From the NCBI RefSeq assembly GCF_029937855.1, contig NZ_JAPYPC010000003.1, positions 140,167-204,166 of the forward strand: 64,000 nt of DNA, in the 5' to 3' direction. Within the stretch, counting starts at the first letter, position 1. Every line of letters starts with the position of its first letter. The position numbers and the translations under genes were made by a program. The notes under the pieces are model-generated. The model saw only the letters and a list, made by a program, of their open reading frames with translations, had not been told where the DNA came from and made no database searches. The DNA comes from Christiangramia sp. (GTDB lineage Bacteria; Bacteroidota; Bacteroidia; Flavobacteriales; Flavobacteriaceae). This document shows, piece by piece, positions 1 through 9,484 of the stretch.

Positions 1-425
1 CTAATTTCCTTGAAGGAATGGCTACTTTAAGACAATTGAGTTTTGGTATGCTGGATCTTAGCTGGCACGCCATTGACCCGACGAACGTAAATGATGTTAA
101 AGAGCATGAACTCGAAGCTTTTGAAGCTACAAAACTATACCCGGATGTTCCTTCAAATTGTATGAGCACAGCATTTTCCCATATTTTTCAGGGAGGGTAT
201 TCCGCAGGATATTATTCTTATAAATGGGCTGAAGTATTGGATGCAGACACCTTTGAATACTTTACTGAAAATGGTATTTTCAGCAAGGATATTGCCGATA
301 AATTCAGAGAAAATATTCTTTCAAAAGGGGGCACCGAGCATCCAATGGAACTTTACAAACGTTTCCGCGGAAAGGAACCCAAACCCGATGCATTGCTAAG
401 AAGAGCCGGATTAATTTCAAAATAG
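1..425 (+). CDS. M3-family metallopeptidase (peptidyl-dipeptidase Dcp-like), 3' part only
   Basis: The reading frame is open from base 3, so this is the C-terminal ~140 residues of a longer gene that begins before the window. The tail resembles M3 (thimet/oligopeptidase, Dcp) peptidases: the FLEGMATLRQLSFGMLDL stretch, then a GYSAGYYSYKW segment that in this family lies near the active-site cleft, and the ending FRGKEPKPDALLRRAGL. The HExxH zinc motif lies upstream and cannot be checked. M3 peptidases degrade short peptides in the cytoplasm or periplasm; without the N-terminus no location can be given. The in-frame ATG at 18 is internal and not the start. Confidence 0.85.
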   Translation, partial: NFLEGMATLRQLSFGMLDLSWHAIDPTNVNDVKEHELEAFEATKLYPDVPSNCMSTAFSHIFQGGYSAGYYSYKWAEVLDADTFEYFTENGIFSKDIADKFRENILSKGGTEHPMELYKRFRGKEPKPDALLRRAGLISK

Positions 426-519
426 CTGAAAACGGTTGTCATACCTAAATCTTATCCTTTCTATAACTTTATATAGCCTATCTTTTGCTATTTTTGACTA
501 GAACCGATTAATTTAGATC

Positions 520-1071
520 ATGTCAGCCAACACCCTCGACCCTAACAAATGGGTGGATAAATATTCAGACTACCTTTTTAATTACACGATAGTTCGTGTA
601 AATAATCGCGAGGTAGCTAATGATCTTATTTCCGAAACTTTTCTGGCTGGGCTAAAATCGGCTAAGAATTTTAAGGGAGAAGCGAGTGAAAGAACCTGGC
701 TTATTTCAATATTAAAGCGAAAAATTATAGATTACTACCGTAAGATCAATTCGCGTAAAGGGAAAGCAGAGGTCAAAATCAATTATTCTGATGATTATAA
801 TGAAGGAGAATGGCTGGAAGAACAGGTAGCAGACCAGTTCGACAGAACTGCCGAAGATGAAATGGAGAATAATGAACTTGGATTGGCAATCCTGGATTGT
901 CTGGATTCTATAAATGAAAAACACGCAGAGATCTTTAAGCGAAAAACAATTGATGGTGCAGATACGGAAGCAATTTGTAATGAATTTAATATCACCCCGT
1001 CTAATCTCTGGGTTATTATACATAGAGCCAGGACTGCACTGGCTGCTTGTTTAGAAAAAAACTGGTTTTAA
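520..1071 (+). CDS. ECF-type RNA polymerase sigma factor
   Basis: This 183-residue protein has the layout of an extracytoplasmic-function sigma-70 factor. Region 2 lies at about residues 15-75, with core-binding and -10-recognition sequences (NDLISETFLAGL, then TWLISILKRKIIDYYRK). A short acidic linker follows, then region 4 at about 125-180 (ILDCLDSINEKHAEIFKRK and a helix-turn-helix). It would direct core polymerase to a small regulon. The next gene starts 2 bp after its stop and encodes a small Cys/His protein that looks like an anti-sigma factor, which suggests a sigma/anti-sigma pair. Target promoters cannot be inferred. Confidence 0.9.
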   Translation: MSANTLDPNKWVDKYSDYLFNYTIVRVNNREVANDLISETFLAGLKSAKNFKGEASERTWLISILKRKIIDYYRKINSRKGKAEVKINYSDDYNEGEWLEEQVADQFDRTAEDEMENNELGLAILDCLDSINEKHAEIFKRKTIDGADTEAICNEFNITPSNLWVIIHRARTALAACLEKNWF

Positions 1072-1073
1072 TT

Positions 1074-1340
1074 ATGGGCAAAAAAGCTAAGTTTCTTTTT
1101 TTTAATTGTTCTGAAGCGGCTACCTGTTGCGATAAAGCTCAATATGAAGAGGCAAATTTATTTGAAAAAGCAAAATTAATGCTGCACCTGGCATTTTGCA
1201 AAACCTGCAGAAAATTTTCTGCCCGCAATTCCAGGCTCACCCATCTAATGAAAGAATCTAAACTGGAAACTTGTCCAGAAGAAAAGAAAAAACAGTGGCG
1301 TGAAGAAATTAAGAAAGAATTTGCGGAAGAACGTTCTTAA
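1074..1340 (+). CDS. Small Cys-rich putative zinc-binding anti-sigma factor
   Basis: An 88-residue protein beginning just after the sigma factor stop. The ATG at 1074 is preferred over an in-frame start at 1047 that would overlap the sigma gene. It contains HLAFCKTC, which fits the H-x3-C-x2-C core of ZAS (zinc anti-sigma) domains, preceded by a cysteine-bearing helix (CSEAATCC) and followed by a charged C-terminal tail. There is no membrane segment, so it would be a soluble cytoplasmic regulator of the adjacent ECF sigma factor. The role is inferred from motif and position; overall similarity to named families is weak. Its 3' end overlaps the convergent UbiA-like gene by about 30 bp. Confidence 0.6.
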   Translation: MGKKAKFLFFNCSEAATCCDKAQYEEANLFEKAKLMLHLAFCKTCRKFSARNSRLTHLMKESKLETCPEEKKKQWREEIKKEFAEERS

Positions 1341-2148
1341 AACATAAATATATCCCTAAATAAAAAATCGGTACTGCTTCCACCCAAAAAGAAGCATAAT
1401 ATTTTTTCTGATTCTCTCTCGATTTCCAAAGCATCACTCCACTTATAACTAGAATTATCGCCAAAGCAAGAAATTCATTTAATTGGAAAGAATTCTGAAA
1501 TAACTCTATCAGAAATATGAAACCAATTAAAAAAGTTCCAAATGTTTTAGTCTTAAAAACCCCAAGTTTCTGAGGAATCGTTCCCAGGTTTGCCCTATCA
1601 AAATTAAGATCTCTTATTTCGAAAGGCAGGGTTAAGACAATCACCAGTAAAAGACGTTGTATGAAATTGGCTAATATTTCAATTTCAAGATATTTTTCAG
1701 CATTAATAAGAGGAAGAATTACTGTGCTTCCTGCCCAAACGATAGCAATAATAAAGATTTTTATTCCGGGTAGGCTTCTCAGGTTTTTACCTCCCCCAAA
1801 AAGGGGAACCGCATAAAATAGGGTGAATAAACCTAAAATTCCTGTGGCAATAAGGACTTCAATTTTCAACTGAAAACAAAAATATATTAAGGCAATAAAA
1901 GATAGACCAGAGAAAATCTGAATGATCCTAAGATTCTTTGCCAGGCTTAAATGATGAAGTTTCGCTATTCCCGCATACTTCACAAAATTATAACCGGTAA
2001 TAGAGGCAAAAAATATGAATCCTATTAAATTTTTATCCGGTTCAAGATCATGCTCAAAATAAGTGATCAGGGTAAAAACAACAATCGCTAAGGAGACATG
2101 AATGCTACTATTCAGGTAAAGTTCGAAAGCATTTTGCAAATACTTCAT
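1309..2148 (-). CDS. UbiA-like prenyltransferase-family membrane protein
   Basis: A 279-residue polytopic membrane protein with about eight hydrophobic segments. The segment FEIRDLNFDRANLGTIPQKL matches the second Asp motif (DxxxD) region of UbiA-type prenyltransferases, which move isoprenoid chains onto aromatic or other acceptors. The first Asp-rich motif (NDxxDxxxD) is not evident: the expected place reads TGYNFVKYAG. The protein may therefore be a divergent family member without classical activity. It stands alone, convergent with the anti-sigma gene. The substrate is unknown. Confidence 0.6.
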   Translation of the reverse strand: MKYLQNAFELYLNSSIHVSLAIVVFTLITYFEHDLEPDKNLIGFIFFASITGYNFVKYAGIAKLHHLSLAKNLRIIQIFSGLSFIALIYFCFQLKIEVLIATGILGLFTLFYAVPLFGGGKNLRSLPGIKIFIIAIVWAGSTVILPLINAEKYLEIEILANFIQRLLLVIVLTLPFEIRDLNFDRANLGTIPQKLGVFKTKTFGTFLIGFIFLIELFQNSFQLNEFLALAIILVISGVMLWKSRENQKKYYASFWVEAVPIFYLGIYLCFKNVLPQILS

Positions 2149-2281
2149 TTTACGAAATTACATATAAAATTATTCAGAAAGTGAACCTCAGAAAATCTTA
2201 ACAAGTGTATGCCATTAAAGGCTAAAAAAATAGCTTGAAATTATGTATTTTCGCAGCACGAAAAACACAACTATTATTTTA

Positions 2282-5131
2282 ATGAGAACAGATTCTTTCG
2301 CGTTACGTCACATAGGTCCTAAAGCAGAAAATCTACAGGAAATGCTGGATACCATCGGCGTTGAGTCTATAGAGCAATTAATTTACGAGACGATCCCCGA
2401 TGATATTAGGCTCCACCAGCCACTCAACCTTCCGAAAGCGATGAGTGAAAACCAATATGCCGAGCATATAAAAAAGCTTTCTGAAAAGAACAGGGTTTTC
2501 AAAACATACATAGGTCTTGGGTATCACCAGGCAATACTTCCGGCAGTTATTCAGAGAAATATTCTGGAAAATCCGGGTTGGTACACCGCTTACACCCCTT
2601 ATCAGGCTGAAATTGCCCAGGGACGCCTGGAAGCTTTACTAAATTTCCAAACCATGGTAAGCGATCTTACCGGAATGGAGATAGCAAATGCTTCACTTTT
2701 AGACGAATCTACTGCGGCGGCCGAAGCCATGGCCTTATTGCATGCGGTACGCGACAGAAAACAAAAGAAAAATGAAGTAAACAAGTTTTTTGTCTCTCAA
2801 CAAACCCTGCCTCAAACCATTTCTTTAATGGAAACCAGAGCCAATTTCCTGGGAATAGATATGATTGTTGGAGACCATGAAGAATTTGACTTCTCAGAAG
2901 AATATTTTGGCGCTCTGGTACAATATCCTGGAAAATTCGGACAGATTTTTGACTATGCTGATTTTGTTGAAAATTGTAGGAATGCAAATATCAAAACTGC
3001 GGTTGCGGCAGATATACTCAGCCTTGTTAAACTTCAGGCTCCGGGAGAACTTGGAGTTGATGTTGTGGTTGGAACCACTCAAAGATTTGGAATTCCGCTA
3101 GGTTATGGCGGCCCTCACGCGGCATATTTCGCTACCAAAGAAGAATATAAACGTAATTTACCCGGAAGAATCATTGGTCTTACTAAAGATCTTGATGGTA
3201 ACAACGCTCTAAGAATGGCGCTTCAAACCCGGGAGCAGCATATAAAAAGAGATAAAGCAACCTCAAATATCTGTACTGCACAGGTATTATTGGCCGTTAT
3301 GGCAGGAATGTACGCTGTCTATCACGGCCCTAAAGGTCTTGAATACATCGCAAACACAGTACATGCTTCTGCCGTTTCTCTTGAAGGTAGCCTGAAAGAA
3401 CTTGGATTTGAGCAATTAAATTCCGCGTATTTCGATACAATTCATGTAAAGGCAGATACTTCTAAATTGAAGAAAATTGCTGAAGATCACGAAATCAACT
3501 TCTTTTATCCAGATGCTGAAAGTGCCTGTATTTCTATAAATGAAACTACCACTACAGACGATATTAATGCTATAGTAGCTGTTTTTGCAGAACTTGCGGA
3601 AAAAGATAAATCAGAGATCGAAGAACTTTCTGAAAAAATTGCAATTCCTGAAAATCTTCAGAGAAAAACTGAATTTTTAACGCATGAAGTTTTCAACCTG
3701 TATCATTCAGAAACTGAACTGATGCGTTATATCAAAAAACTGGAGCGTAAAGATCTTTCGTTAAATCACTCCATGATATCTCTTGGATCGTGTACCATGA
3801 AACTTAATGCAGCTTCAGAAATGCTTCCTTTGAGCAACCCACAATGGGGAAATATGCACCCGTTTGCACCGGTAGACCAGGCAGAAGGTTATCAAACTGT
3901 TTTAAAAGAATTAGAGCATCAATTAACCGAAATAACTGGTTTTTCAGCAACCTCCCTGCAACCTAACTCAGGTGCTCAGGGAGAGTATGCCGGATTAATG
4001 GTAATCAGGGCTTATCATGAAGCCAACGGAGAAGGACATAGAAATGTCTGTTTAATTCCATCTTCTGCTCACGGAACCAATCCGGCTTCTGCAGTTATGG
4101 CAGGAATGAAAGTAGTGGTTACTAAGGCTTCTGAAAACGGAAATATTGATGTAGAAGATCTTAAGCAAAAAGCTATAAAGTATAAAGATAATCTGGCGGC
4201 ATTAATGGTCACCTATCCTTCTACGCATGGGGTTTTTGAATCTGCTATTCGGGAGATTACCAATATTATCCACGAAAATGGCGGACAGGTGTATATGGAT
4301 GGTGCCAATATGAATGCACAGGTAGGATTAACAAATCCAGGAAGAATTGGAGCTGATGTTTGCCACTTGAATTTACATAAAACTTTTGCCATTCCTCACG
4401 GCGGGGGCGGACCAGGAGTTGGGCCTATTTGTGTTGCAGAGCAGCTAAAACCTTTTTTACCCGGTAATCCAGTTATTAAAACAGGAGGAGAAAAAGCAAT
4501 TGGCGCAATTTCTTCTGCACCATGGGGTTCTTCTTTGGTGTGCCTAATCTCCTATGGTTATATTAAAATGCTTGGAACTGGCGGTCTACAAAAGGCTACA
4601 GAATATGCTATTCTAAATGCTAATTATATCAAAGCGAGGTTGAACGGACATTATAAAACCTTGTATTCAGGAGAAAGAGGACGAGCAGCCCATGAGATGA
4701 TCATAGATTGCAGGCCATTCAAAGAACAGGGAATTGAGGTCACAGATATTGCCAAGCGACTTATAGATTATGGTTTTCACGCGCCTACGGTTTCTTTCCC
4801 TGTTGCCGGAACCATGATGATAGAGCCTACCGAAAGTGAGAGTAAACCAGAACTGGATCGTTTTTGTGATGCTCTGATTTCCATAAGAAAAGAAATAGAA
4901 GAAGTCTCAGCTAACGATAATAATAACGTATTGAAAAATGCACCGCACACTATTCATATGTTAACTTCAGATGAATGGGATCTCCCTTATTCCAGAGAGA
5001 AAGCGGCATACCCATTATCACATCTTCATGACAATAAATTCTGGCCGAGTGTTAGAAGAGTAGATGAAGCTTTTGGGGACAGGAATCTAATGTGCACGTG
5101 CCCCCCAACCGAGGAGTACGCAGAAGCTTAG
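2282..5131 (+). CDS. gcvP: Glycine dehydrogenase (aminomethyl-transferring), P-protein
   Basis: A 949-residue single-chain P-protein of the glycine cleavage system, the usual length for bacteria with both halves fused. It decarboxylates glycine with pyridoxal phosphate and passes the aminomethyl group to the lipoylated H-protein. The PLP lysine is K700 in [18 protein letters not shown], followed by the glycine-rich loop. The N-terminus FALRHIGP is typical and supports the ATG at 2282; an in-frame ATG at 2243 would add 13 unrelated residues. gcvT and gcvH are not nearby, as is common in Bacteroidota. A hairpin terminator follows. Confidence 0.97.
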   Translation: MRTDSFALRHIGPKAENLQEMLDTIGVESIEQLIYETIPDDIRLHQPLNLPKAMSENQYAEHIKKLSEKNRVFKTYIGLGYHQAILPAVIQRNILENPGWYTAYTPYQAEIAQGRLEALLNFQTMVSDLTGMEIANASLLDESTAAAEAMALLHAVRDRKQKKNEVNKFFVSQQTLPQTISLMETRANFLGIDMIVGDHEEFDFSEEYFGALVQYPGKFGQIFDYADFVENCRNANIKTAVAADILSLVKLQAPGELGVDVVVGTTQRFGIPLGYGGPHAAYFATKEEYKRNLPGRIIGLTKDLDGNNALRMALQTREQHIKRDKATSNICTAQVLLAVMAGMYAVYHGPKGLEYIANTVHASAVSLEGSLKELGFEQLNSAYFDTIHVKADTSKLKKIAEDHEINFFYPDAESACISINETTTTDDINAIVAVFAELAEKDKSEIEELSEKIAIPENLQRKTEFLTHEVFNLYHSETELMRYIKKLERKDLSLNHSMISLGSCTMKLNAASEMLPLSNPQWGNMHPFAPVDQAEGYQTVLKELEHQLTEITGFSATSLQPNSGAQGEYAGLMVIRAYHEANGEGHRNVCLIPSSAHGTNPASAVMAGMKVVVTKASENGNIDVEDLKQKAIKYKDNLAALMVTYPSTHGVFESAIREITNIIHENGGQVYMDGANMNAQVGLTNPGRIGADVCHLNLHKTFAIPHGGGGPGVGPICVAEQLKPFLPGNPVIKTGGEKAIGAISSAPWGSSLVCLISYGYIKMLGTGGLQKATEYAILNANYIKARLNGHYKTLYSGERGRAAHEMIIDCRPFKEQGIEVTDIAKRLIDYGFHAPTVSFPVAGTMMIEPTESESKPELDRFCDALISIRKEIEEVSANDNNNVLKNAPHTIHMLTSDEWDLPYSREKAAYPLSHLHDNKFWPSVRRVDEAFGDRNLMCTCPPTEEYAEA

Positions 5132-5145
5132 GTTTTGATTGTATA

Positions 5146-5176
5146 AAAAAGAACCTGTTAGCCCGCAGGTTCTTTT
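5146..5176 (+). terminator. Rho-independent terminator after gcvP
   Basis: The inverted repeat AAGAACCTG / CAGGTTCTT, with an 8-base loop and flanking A and T runs, lies 15 bp after the gcvP stop. The fold is strong and the T-run follows it directly. Confidence 0.85.
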
Positions 5177-5259
5177 ACGACCAAAATTTTGTCAGTTTTA
5201 AATTATTTTTAAGATATTTATTTAAATTGTAGGCCTTAACCTAATAAGAAGTAAGTCAG

Positions 5260-6318
5260 ATGAATTGTAAAATCACGGGGACGGGAAGTTATATACCGAA
5301 TGTTATAACCAGGAATGCTGACTTCGACAAACACGAATTTTTTAATCTCGATGGTTCCACTTTTCCTCATGATAATGAAACTACCATTAGGAAATTTAAA
5401 GCTATTACGGGAATTGAAGAAAGACGATATTTAGATGAAAATTTAAATACTTCAGATATAGCCGTCATTGCAAGTCAGAAAGCCATTGAAAGCTCGGGAA
5501 TTGATCCTGAAACCCTGGATTATATTATTGTCGCCCATAATTATGGTGATGTAAGATCCAACTCCATACAAAGCGATACGGTGCCTAGTTTGGCCACCCG
5601 GGTGAAGGCACATTTAAGGATTAAAAATCCAAAATGTGTAGGTTACGACCTTCTTTTTGGCTGTCCCGGATGGATTGAGGGCTTGATACAGGCACAGGCT
5701 TTTATCAAGGCAGGTATTGCAAAAAAATGTCTAATTATAGGAGCTGAAGCACTTTCCCGGGTTGTTGATAAGCATGACCGGGATTCCATGATATTTTCAG
5801 ATGGTGCCGGCGCAGTAATTCTGGAAGCTTCAGAAAGTGAATCGGGAATTTTATCCCATGAATCTGCTACCTATTCTTTTCAGGAGTCAGAATATATTTA
5901 TTTCGGAAAATCCAATCATTCTACTGCACCAGAAGAGATCAGGTATATCAAAATGCATGGCAGAAAGATTTACGAATTTGCTTTGGTCAATGTGCCCAGG
6001 GCAATGAAGGAATGCCTTGAGAATAGTGGTAAATCTATTAAGGATCTTAAAAAAGTCTTTATACACCAGGCGAATGAAAAAATGGATCATGCCATTATTC
6101 AAAGATTCTACAAACTTCATGGAATGACTCCTCCAGATGATGTAATGCCCATGACAATCCATGAATTAGGGAATAGCAGTGTAGCTACGGTGCCAACCCT
6201 TTTTGATCTTGTACAAAGGGGAAAAATAGATAATCAAAAACTGGAAAAAGGAGATGTCGTTATGTTTGCCAGCGTAGGAGCGGGAATGAACATCAATGCG
6301 ATCACTTATCAGATCTAA
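5260..6318 (+). CDS. FabH-like 3-oxoacyl-ACP synthase III family protein
   Basis: A 352-residue KAS III-type thiolase-fold enzyme. The catalytic triad is readable: C135 in FGCPGWIEG, His in FIHQANEKM and Asn in HELGNSSVA. The family condenses an acyl-CoA or acyl-ACP with malonyl-ACP. The protein is longer than housekeeping FabH (about 320-335), with an insertion near residues 25-50 (a DGSTFPHDNET segment), so it may be a specialised paralogue acting on an unusual acyl chain. It sits directly before a methyltransferase gene whose ATG begins 1 bp after its stop, which suggests co-transcription. It may or may not be the only FabH in the genome. Confidence 0.85.
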   Translation: MNCKITGTGSYIPNVITRNADFDKHEFFNLDGSTFPHDNETTIRKFKAITGIEERRYLDENLNTSDIAVIASQKAIESSGIDPETLDYIIVAHNYGDVRSNSIQSDTVPSLATRVKAHLRIKNPKCVGYDLLFGCPGWIEGLIQAQAFIKAGIAKKCLIIGAEALSRVVDKHDRDSMIFSDGAGAVILEASESESGILSHESATYSFQESEYIYFGKSNHSTAPEEIRYIKMHGRKIYEFALVNVPRAMKECLENSGKSIKDLKKVFIHQANEKMDHAIIQRFYKLHGMTPPDDVMPMTIHELGNSSVATVPTLFDLVQRGKIDNQKLEKGDVVMFASVGAGMNINAITYQI

Positions 6319-6319
6319 A

Positions 6320-6841
6320 ATGTACGAGAATACTTTTCCTGAAAAACGTTATCAAAAAACACTTGAATTTTTAAAAGAAATGCTGCCTCCGCCAGCCAAA
6401 GTTCTGGATCTGGGAGTTGAAAATCCTTTTTCTGAAATCATGAAAGAACACGGGTATGATGTTACCAATACCTCGGGAGAAGATCTAGACAATAATTTTG
6501 AAGCTGTAAAGAAAAAGACATACGATCTGGTAACCGCCTTTGAGATTTTTGAACATCTACTTGCTCCCTACAACATTCTACGGGAAATAAAAGCAGATAA
6601 AATCCTGGCCAGCGTACCTCTTAAATTATGGTTTTCGCCAGCTTACCGAAGCAAGACAGACAAATGGGACCGGCATTATCATGAATTTGAAGACTGGCAG
6701 TTCGATTGGCTGTTCGAAAAAAGCGGCTGGGAGATCAAAAAAAGCATTAAATGGACAAACCCTGTAAATAAGATTGGGATAAGGCCTGTCTTAAGAAAAT
6801 TCACTCCGCGGTATTATGCTGTTTACGCTGAAAAAGCCTAG
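6320..6841 (+). CDS. Class I SAM-dependent methyltransferase-like protein
   Basis: A 173-residue protein. The start at 6320 avoids overlap with the preceding ketosynthase gene. The N-terminal half has a motif I-like segment (AKVLDLGVENPFSE) and a motif resembling a methyltransferase post-I/II region (YDLVTAFEIFEHLLAPYNIL), as in Methyltransf_11/23-type enzymes. It is shorter than usual (200-250), and motif I lacks the classic GxGxG. The ASVPLKLWFSPAYR segment and the RHYHEFEDWQFDWL helix resemble lipid/polysaccharide-associated methyltransferases. The substrate is unknown. The next gene is a family 2 glycosyltransferase, so a role in a surface glycan or lipid is possible. Confidence 0.65.
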   Translation: MYENTFPEKRYQKTLEFLKEMLPPPAKVLDLGVENPFSEIMKEHGYDVTNTSGEDLDNNFEAVKKKTYDLVTAFEIFEHLLAPYNILREIKADKILASVPLKLWFSPAYRSKTDKWDRHYHEFEDWQFDWLFEKSGWEIKKSIKWTNPVNKIGIRPVLRKFTPRYYAVYAEKA

Positions 6842-6891
6842 CTTTTTAGTCTAAAATTCTATCTTAGCAACTCATCATAATCTATTTTCTG

Positions 6892-7740
6892 TTGAAGATC
6901 TCCATTGTTATACCCGCCCACAATGAAGCTAATTTTATTGGTCAGACGCTTCAGTCGCTCGCAGATCAAAGCTTAAAACCTCATAAACTGGTTGTGGTGG
7001 ATGACAGTTCTACCGATAATACTTCTGAAGTGGTTGAAGAATTTTCCAAAAAATATTCTTTCATGCAATTAGTTAAAAATAATTCTTCTACTGAACATGC
7101 CCCCGGCAGCAAGGTGATCAATGCTTTTTATAAAGGATATTATGAATTAGAGGATGATTTCGATATCATTTGTAAATTTGATGCAGACCTTATTTTTCCA
7201 AAAAATTATCTTGAAAAAATAGTCGCACATTTTAATGATAATAATTTGGCGGGGATGGTAGGAGGTTTTTGTTCAGTTCAAAGAAAAAATAAATGGATCC
7301 CTGAAAATTTAACCGGAAAAGATCATATTCGGGGAGCTCTTAAAGCTTACAGAAAACATTGCTTTATTCAGATTGGGGAATTAAAACCGGCAATGGGCTG
7401 GGATACTGCCGATGAACTTCTCGCACGTTTTCACGGCTGGAAGGTAATTACGGATGATTCTCTATATGTAAAACACCTAAGACCCACGGGAATGAATTAT
7501 TTTGAACATTCCGGCCGCAAACAGGGCGAAGCATTTTACCGGTTGAGATACGGCACTTTATTGAGTTTAATCGCTTCAGCCAAACTGGCCGCGATGAAAA
7601 TGAACCCTTTTGCTTTTTTACATTATATCACAGGCTACTTCAATGCAAAAAACAAAAAACGACCTTTTCTTGTTTCTGAAGAAGAAGGCCATTTTATAAG
7701 AAAATTACGCTGGGCTAACATCCGGAAAAAATTCGCCTAA
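6892..7740 (+). CDS. Family 2 glycosyltransferase
   Basis: A 282-residue GT-A fold glycosyltransferase. The N-terminus ISIVIPAHNEANFIGQTLQS and VVVDDSSTDNTSEV form the nucleotide-binding half; FDADLIFPKNYLEKI holds the DxD metal site, and GWDTADELLA the acceptor/catalytic region. The start is TTG at 6892, which gives the canonical family N-terminus; no ATG is available in a suitable position. There is no membrane segment. It probably adds a sugar to a cell-surface glycan or lipid precursor at the inner face of the membrane. The donor and acceptor cannot be read from sequence. Confidence 0.88.
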   Translation: MKISIVIPAHNEANFIGQTLQSLADQSLKPHKLVVVDDSSTDNTSEVVEEFSKKYSFMQLVKNNSSTEHAPGSKVINAFYKGYYELEDDFDIICKFDADLIFPKNYLEKIVAHFNDNNLAGMVGGFCSVQRKNKWIPENLTGKDHIRGALKAYRKHCFIQIGELKPAMGWDTADELLARFHGWKVITDDSLYVKHLRPTGMNYFEHSGRKQGEAFYRLRYGTLLSLIASAKLAAMKMNPFAFLHYITGYFNAKNKKRPFLVSEEEGHFIRKLRWANIRKKFA

Positions 7741-7742
7741 TC

Positions 7743-9368
7743 TTACAGCATTTGAATTAAAGGCTGACCGGTTGAAGCATCTGGAAAAGATATGCCCAGT
7801 AAAGCAGAAATTGTGGGCGCAATATCAGGAATTACTGAATGTTCAAAAGTGCTTCCCTTCTTAATCCCTTTTCCGAAGAAAATTAAAGGAACATGTGTAT
7901 CATAAAGAAATCCGGAACCGTGGGTGGTTCCCTTTTCTGGATATACTATAAAGGCGGGATCTAATACAAAAACCACATCACCGCTACGTTCCTGGTTAAA
8001 TCCATTCTGGATCAACGAACTAATTCCTTTGGTAAAGCTTCCCGATTGTAATTGTGACCTGGTATATACCCTGGAAATATTTTTTTGCTGAAGTAAATAG
8101 TGGGAAATCTTATTTTCTACTTCCTCTGCATCTAAATCTTCTTCAGTTAAAACATCATAATCCAGAAAAATCTGTGAATTAGAAATATTTTGAATGAGAC
8201 TATCAACCTTAAACTCCTCGCTTAAAAATTGCTCTAATCTTTTATTTCCTTCTATATCATCATAATATCCTGAAGGAATTTTACGGGTATTTAAATAGGC
8301 AGGGACATCTACTCCTCCATGATCTGCAGTTAAAAAGACCGTATATTCACCCTCTCCAACATTTTGATCAAGATAGTTCAGGAGATCTGCCAAAGCCAGA
8401 TCCAGCCTCATATAAGTATCCTGAATTTCTTTTGAATTCACTCCAAAATTATGACCTACATAATCGGTGCTGGAGAAACTAAGTGTAAGCACATCAGTAA
8501 ATTTATCCTGACCCAGGTTTTCACCTTTGATCGCGGCTTTTGCAAATTCCGCCGTAAGGTCATTGCCAAAAGGTGTTGCTTTTATTAATTCATATTCTCC
8601 ATTTTCAGAAGCCAGAGCTTCCAGATCATAAGGAAATGTGGCGGTTTCTTTTCCCTGATATCCAAATTCAAAGTTGTTCTCATCTACTCCACTTTCAGAA
8701 TAAGTATCAATATCTTCCAGAGTATTCCATGTTTTTAAATACTCTTTTGCCTTGCCAGATCTATTGAAGTCTTTCACCCAGTCTGGTAATTCTGTCTTAT
8801 AAAAAGAACTAGTGATCCATCTTGCCTCATCCCTTCCGTGGAACCAATAAGCTGCATTTGCAGTATGACCGGCTGGCAAAATTGCTCCCCGATCTTTCAA
8901 AGCAATACCAATAGTTTTCCCCTTCATTTGGGTGTGTAGCCGGTTTTCATCTCCAAAGGTAGTTGTCTTCATTCTATGCGGAGACATTTTACCAGCATCA
9001 TTGGTGGTTCCAACTGGCTCCACATTTTCATCTCCTACACAATAAACCGAAGTATCCTTAAATTTATCAAACCAGCCATTACCTATAATTCCATGATATT
9101 CGGGAGTAGTACCGGTAAAAACCGAAGCATGACCGGGACCAGTATAGGTAGGCACATAGTTGAAATGGTTATTCTTAAAATTATACCCGTTATTCACAAG
9201 TCTTTTGAATCCTTCATCTCCAAACCGGTTCCAAAATCGGGTTAAGTAATCATACCTCATCTGGTCTACGACAATTCCTACTACCAATTTTGGTTTTTCA
9301 TTTACAATTTGCGCCTTGATCGGTGAGAAGGCAAGCACTAATATAAATACCAATAAATACCGTTTCAT
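7743..9368 (-). CDS. pafA: PafA-type alkaline phosphatase
   Basis: A 541-residue secreted alkaline-phosphatase-superfamily enzyme. It has a signal peptide (about residues 1-19, ending IKAQ) and active-site features of Bacteroidota PafA: nucleophile T76 in YTGPGHAS, N97 in GIIGNGWFD, and K158/R160 in LKDRGAI. Metal ligands are in VDQMRYD near the N-terminus, LTADHGG, and the C-terminal GTTHGSGF. PafA hydrolyses phosphomonoesters in the periplasm and often is not repressed by phosphate. The gene is convergent with the glycosyltransferase gene (2 bp apart) and divergent from mlaE. Confidence 0.92.
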   Translation of the reverse strand: MKRYLLVFILVLAFSPIKAQIVNEKPKLVVGIVVDQMRYDYLTRFWNRFGDEGFKRLVNNGYNFKNNHFNYVPTYTGPGHASVFTGTTPEYHGIIGNGWFDKFKDTSVYCVGDENVEPVGTTNDAGKMSPHRMKTTTFGDENRLHTQMKGKTIGIALKDRGAILPAGHTANAAYWFHGRDEARWITSSFYKTELPDWVKDFNRSGKAKEYLKTWNTLEDIDTYSESGVDENNFEFGYQGKETATFPYDLEALASENGEYELIKATPFGNDLTAEFAKAAIKGENLGQDKFTDVLTLSFSSTDYVGHNFGVNSKEIQDTYMRLDLALADLLNYLDQNVGEGEYTVFLTADHGGVDVPAYLNTRKIPSGYYDDIEGNKRLEQFLSEEFKVDSLIQNISNSQIFLDYDVLTEEDLDAEEVENKISHYLLQQKNISRVYTRSQLQSGSFTKGISSLIQNGFNQERSGDVVFVLDPAFIVYPEKGTTHGSGFLYDTHVPLIFFGKGIKKGSTFEHSVIPDIAPTISALLGISFPDASTGQPLIQML

Positions 9369-9392
9369 TAGGTTAAATTTTTAAATGGATTC

Positions 9393-9400
9393 CAAAAATA
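9393..9400 (-). promoter_or_regulatory. Candidate Bacteroidota -7 element for pafA
   Basis: On the minus strand TATTTTTG matches TAnnTTTG exactly, 24 bp upstream of the pafA ATG. No clear TTG lies at the expected -33 distance, so this is only a candidate. Confidence 0.4.
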
Positions 9401-9484
9401 CTAAACTTGAAACGCTAAAGTTTAATTAAGCCTTAAATACTTTAGAACGAAATTTTAGTATTTTAGCTTTTCAAAATTGAATTA

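Noticed and set aside
2243..2281. Longer gcvP start
   Set aside because: The added residues do not fit the family; the ATG at 2282 gives the normal N-terminus.
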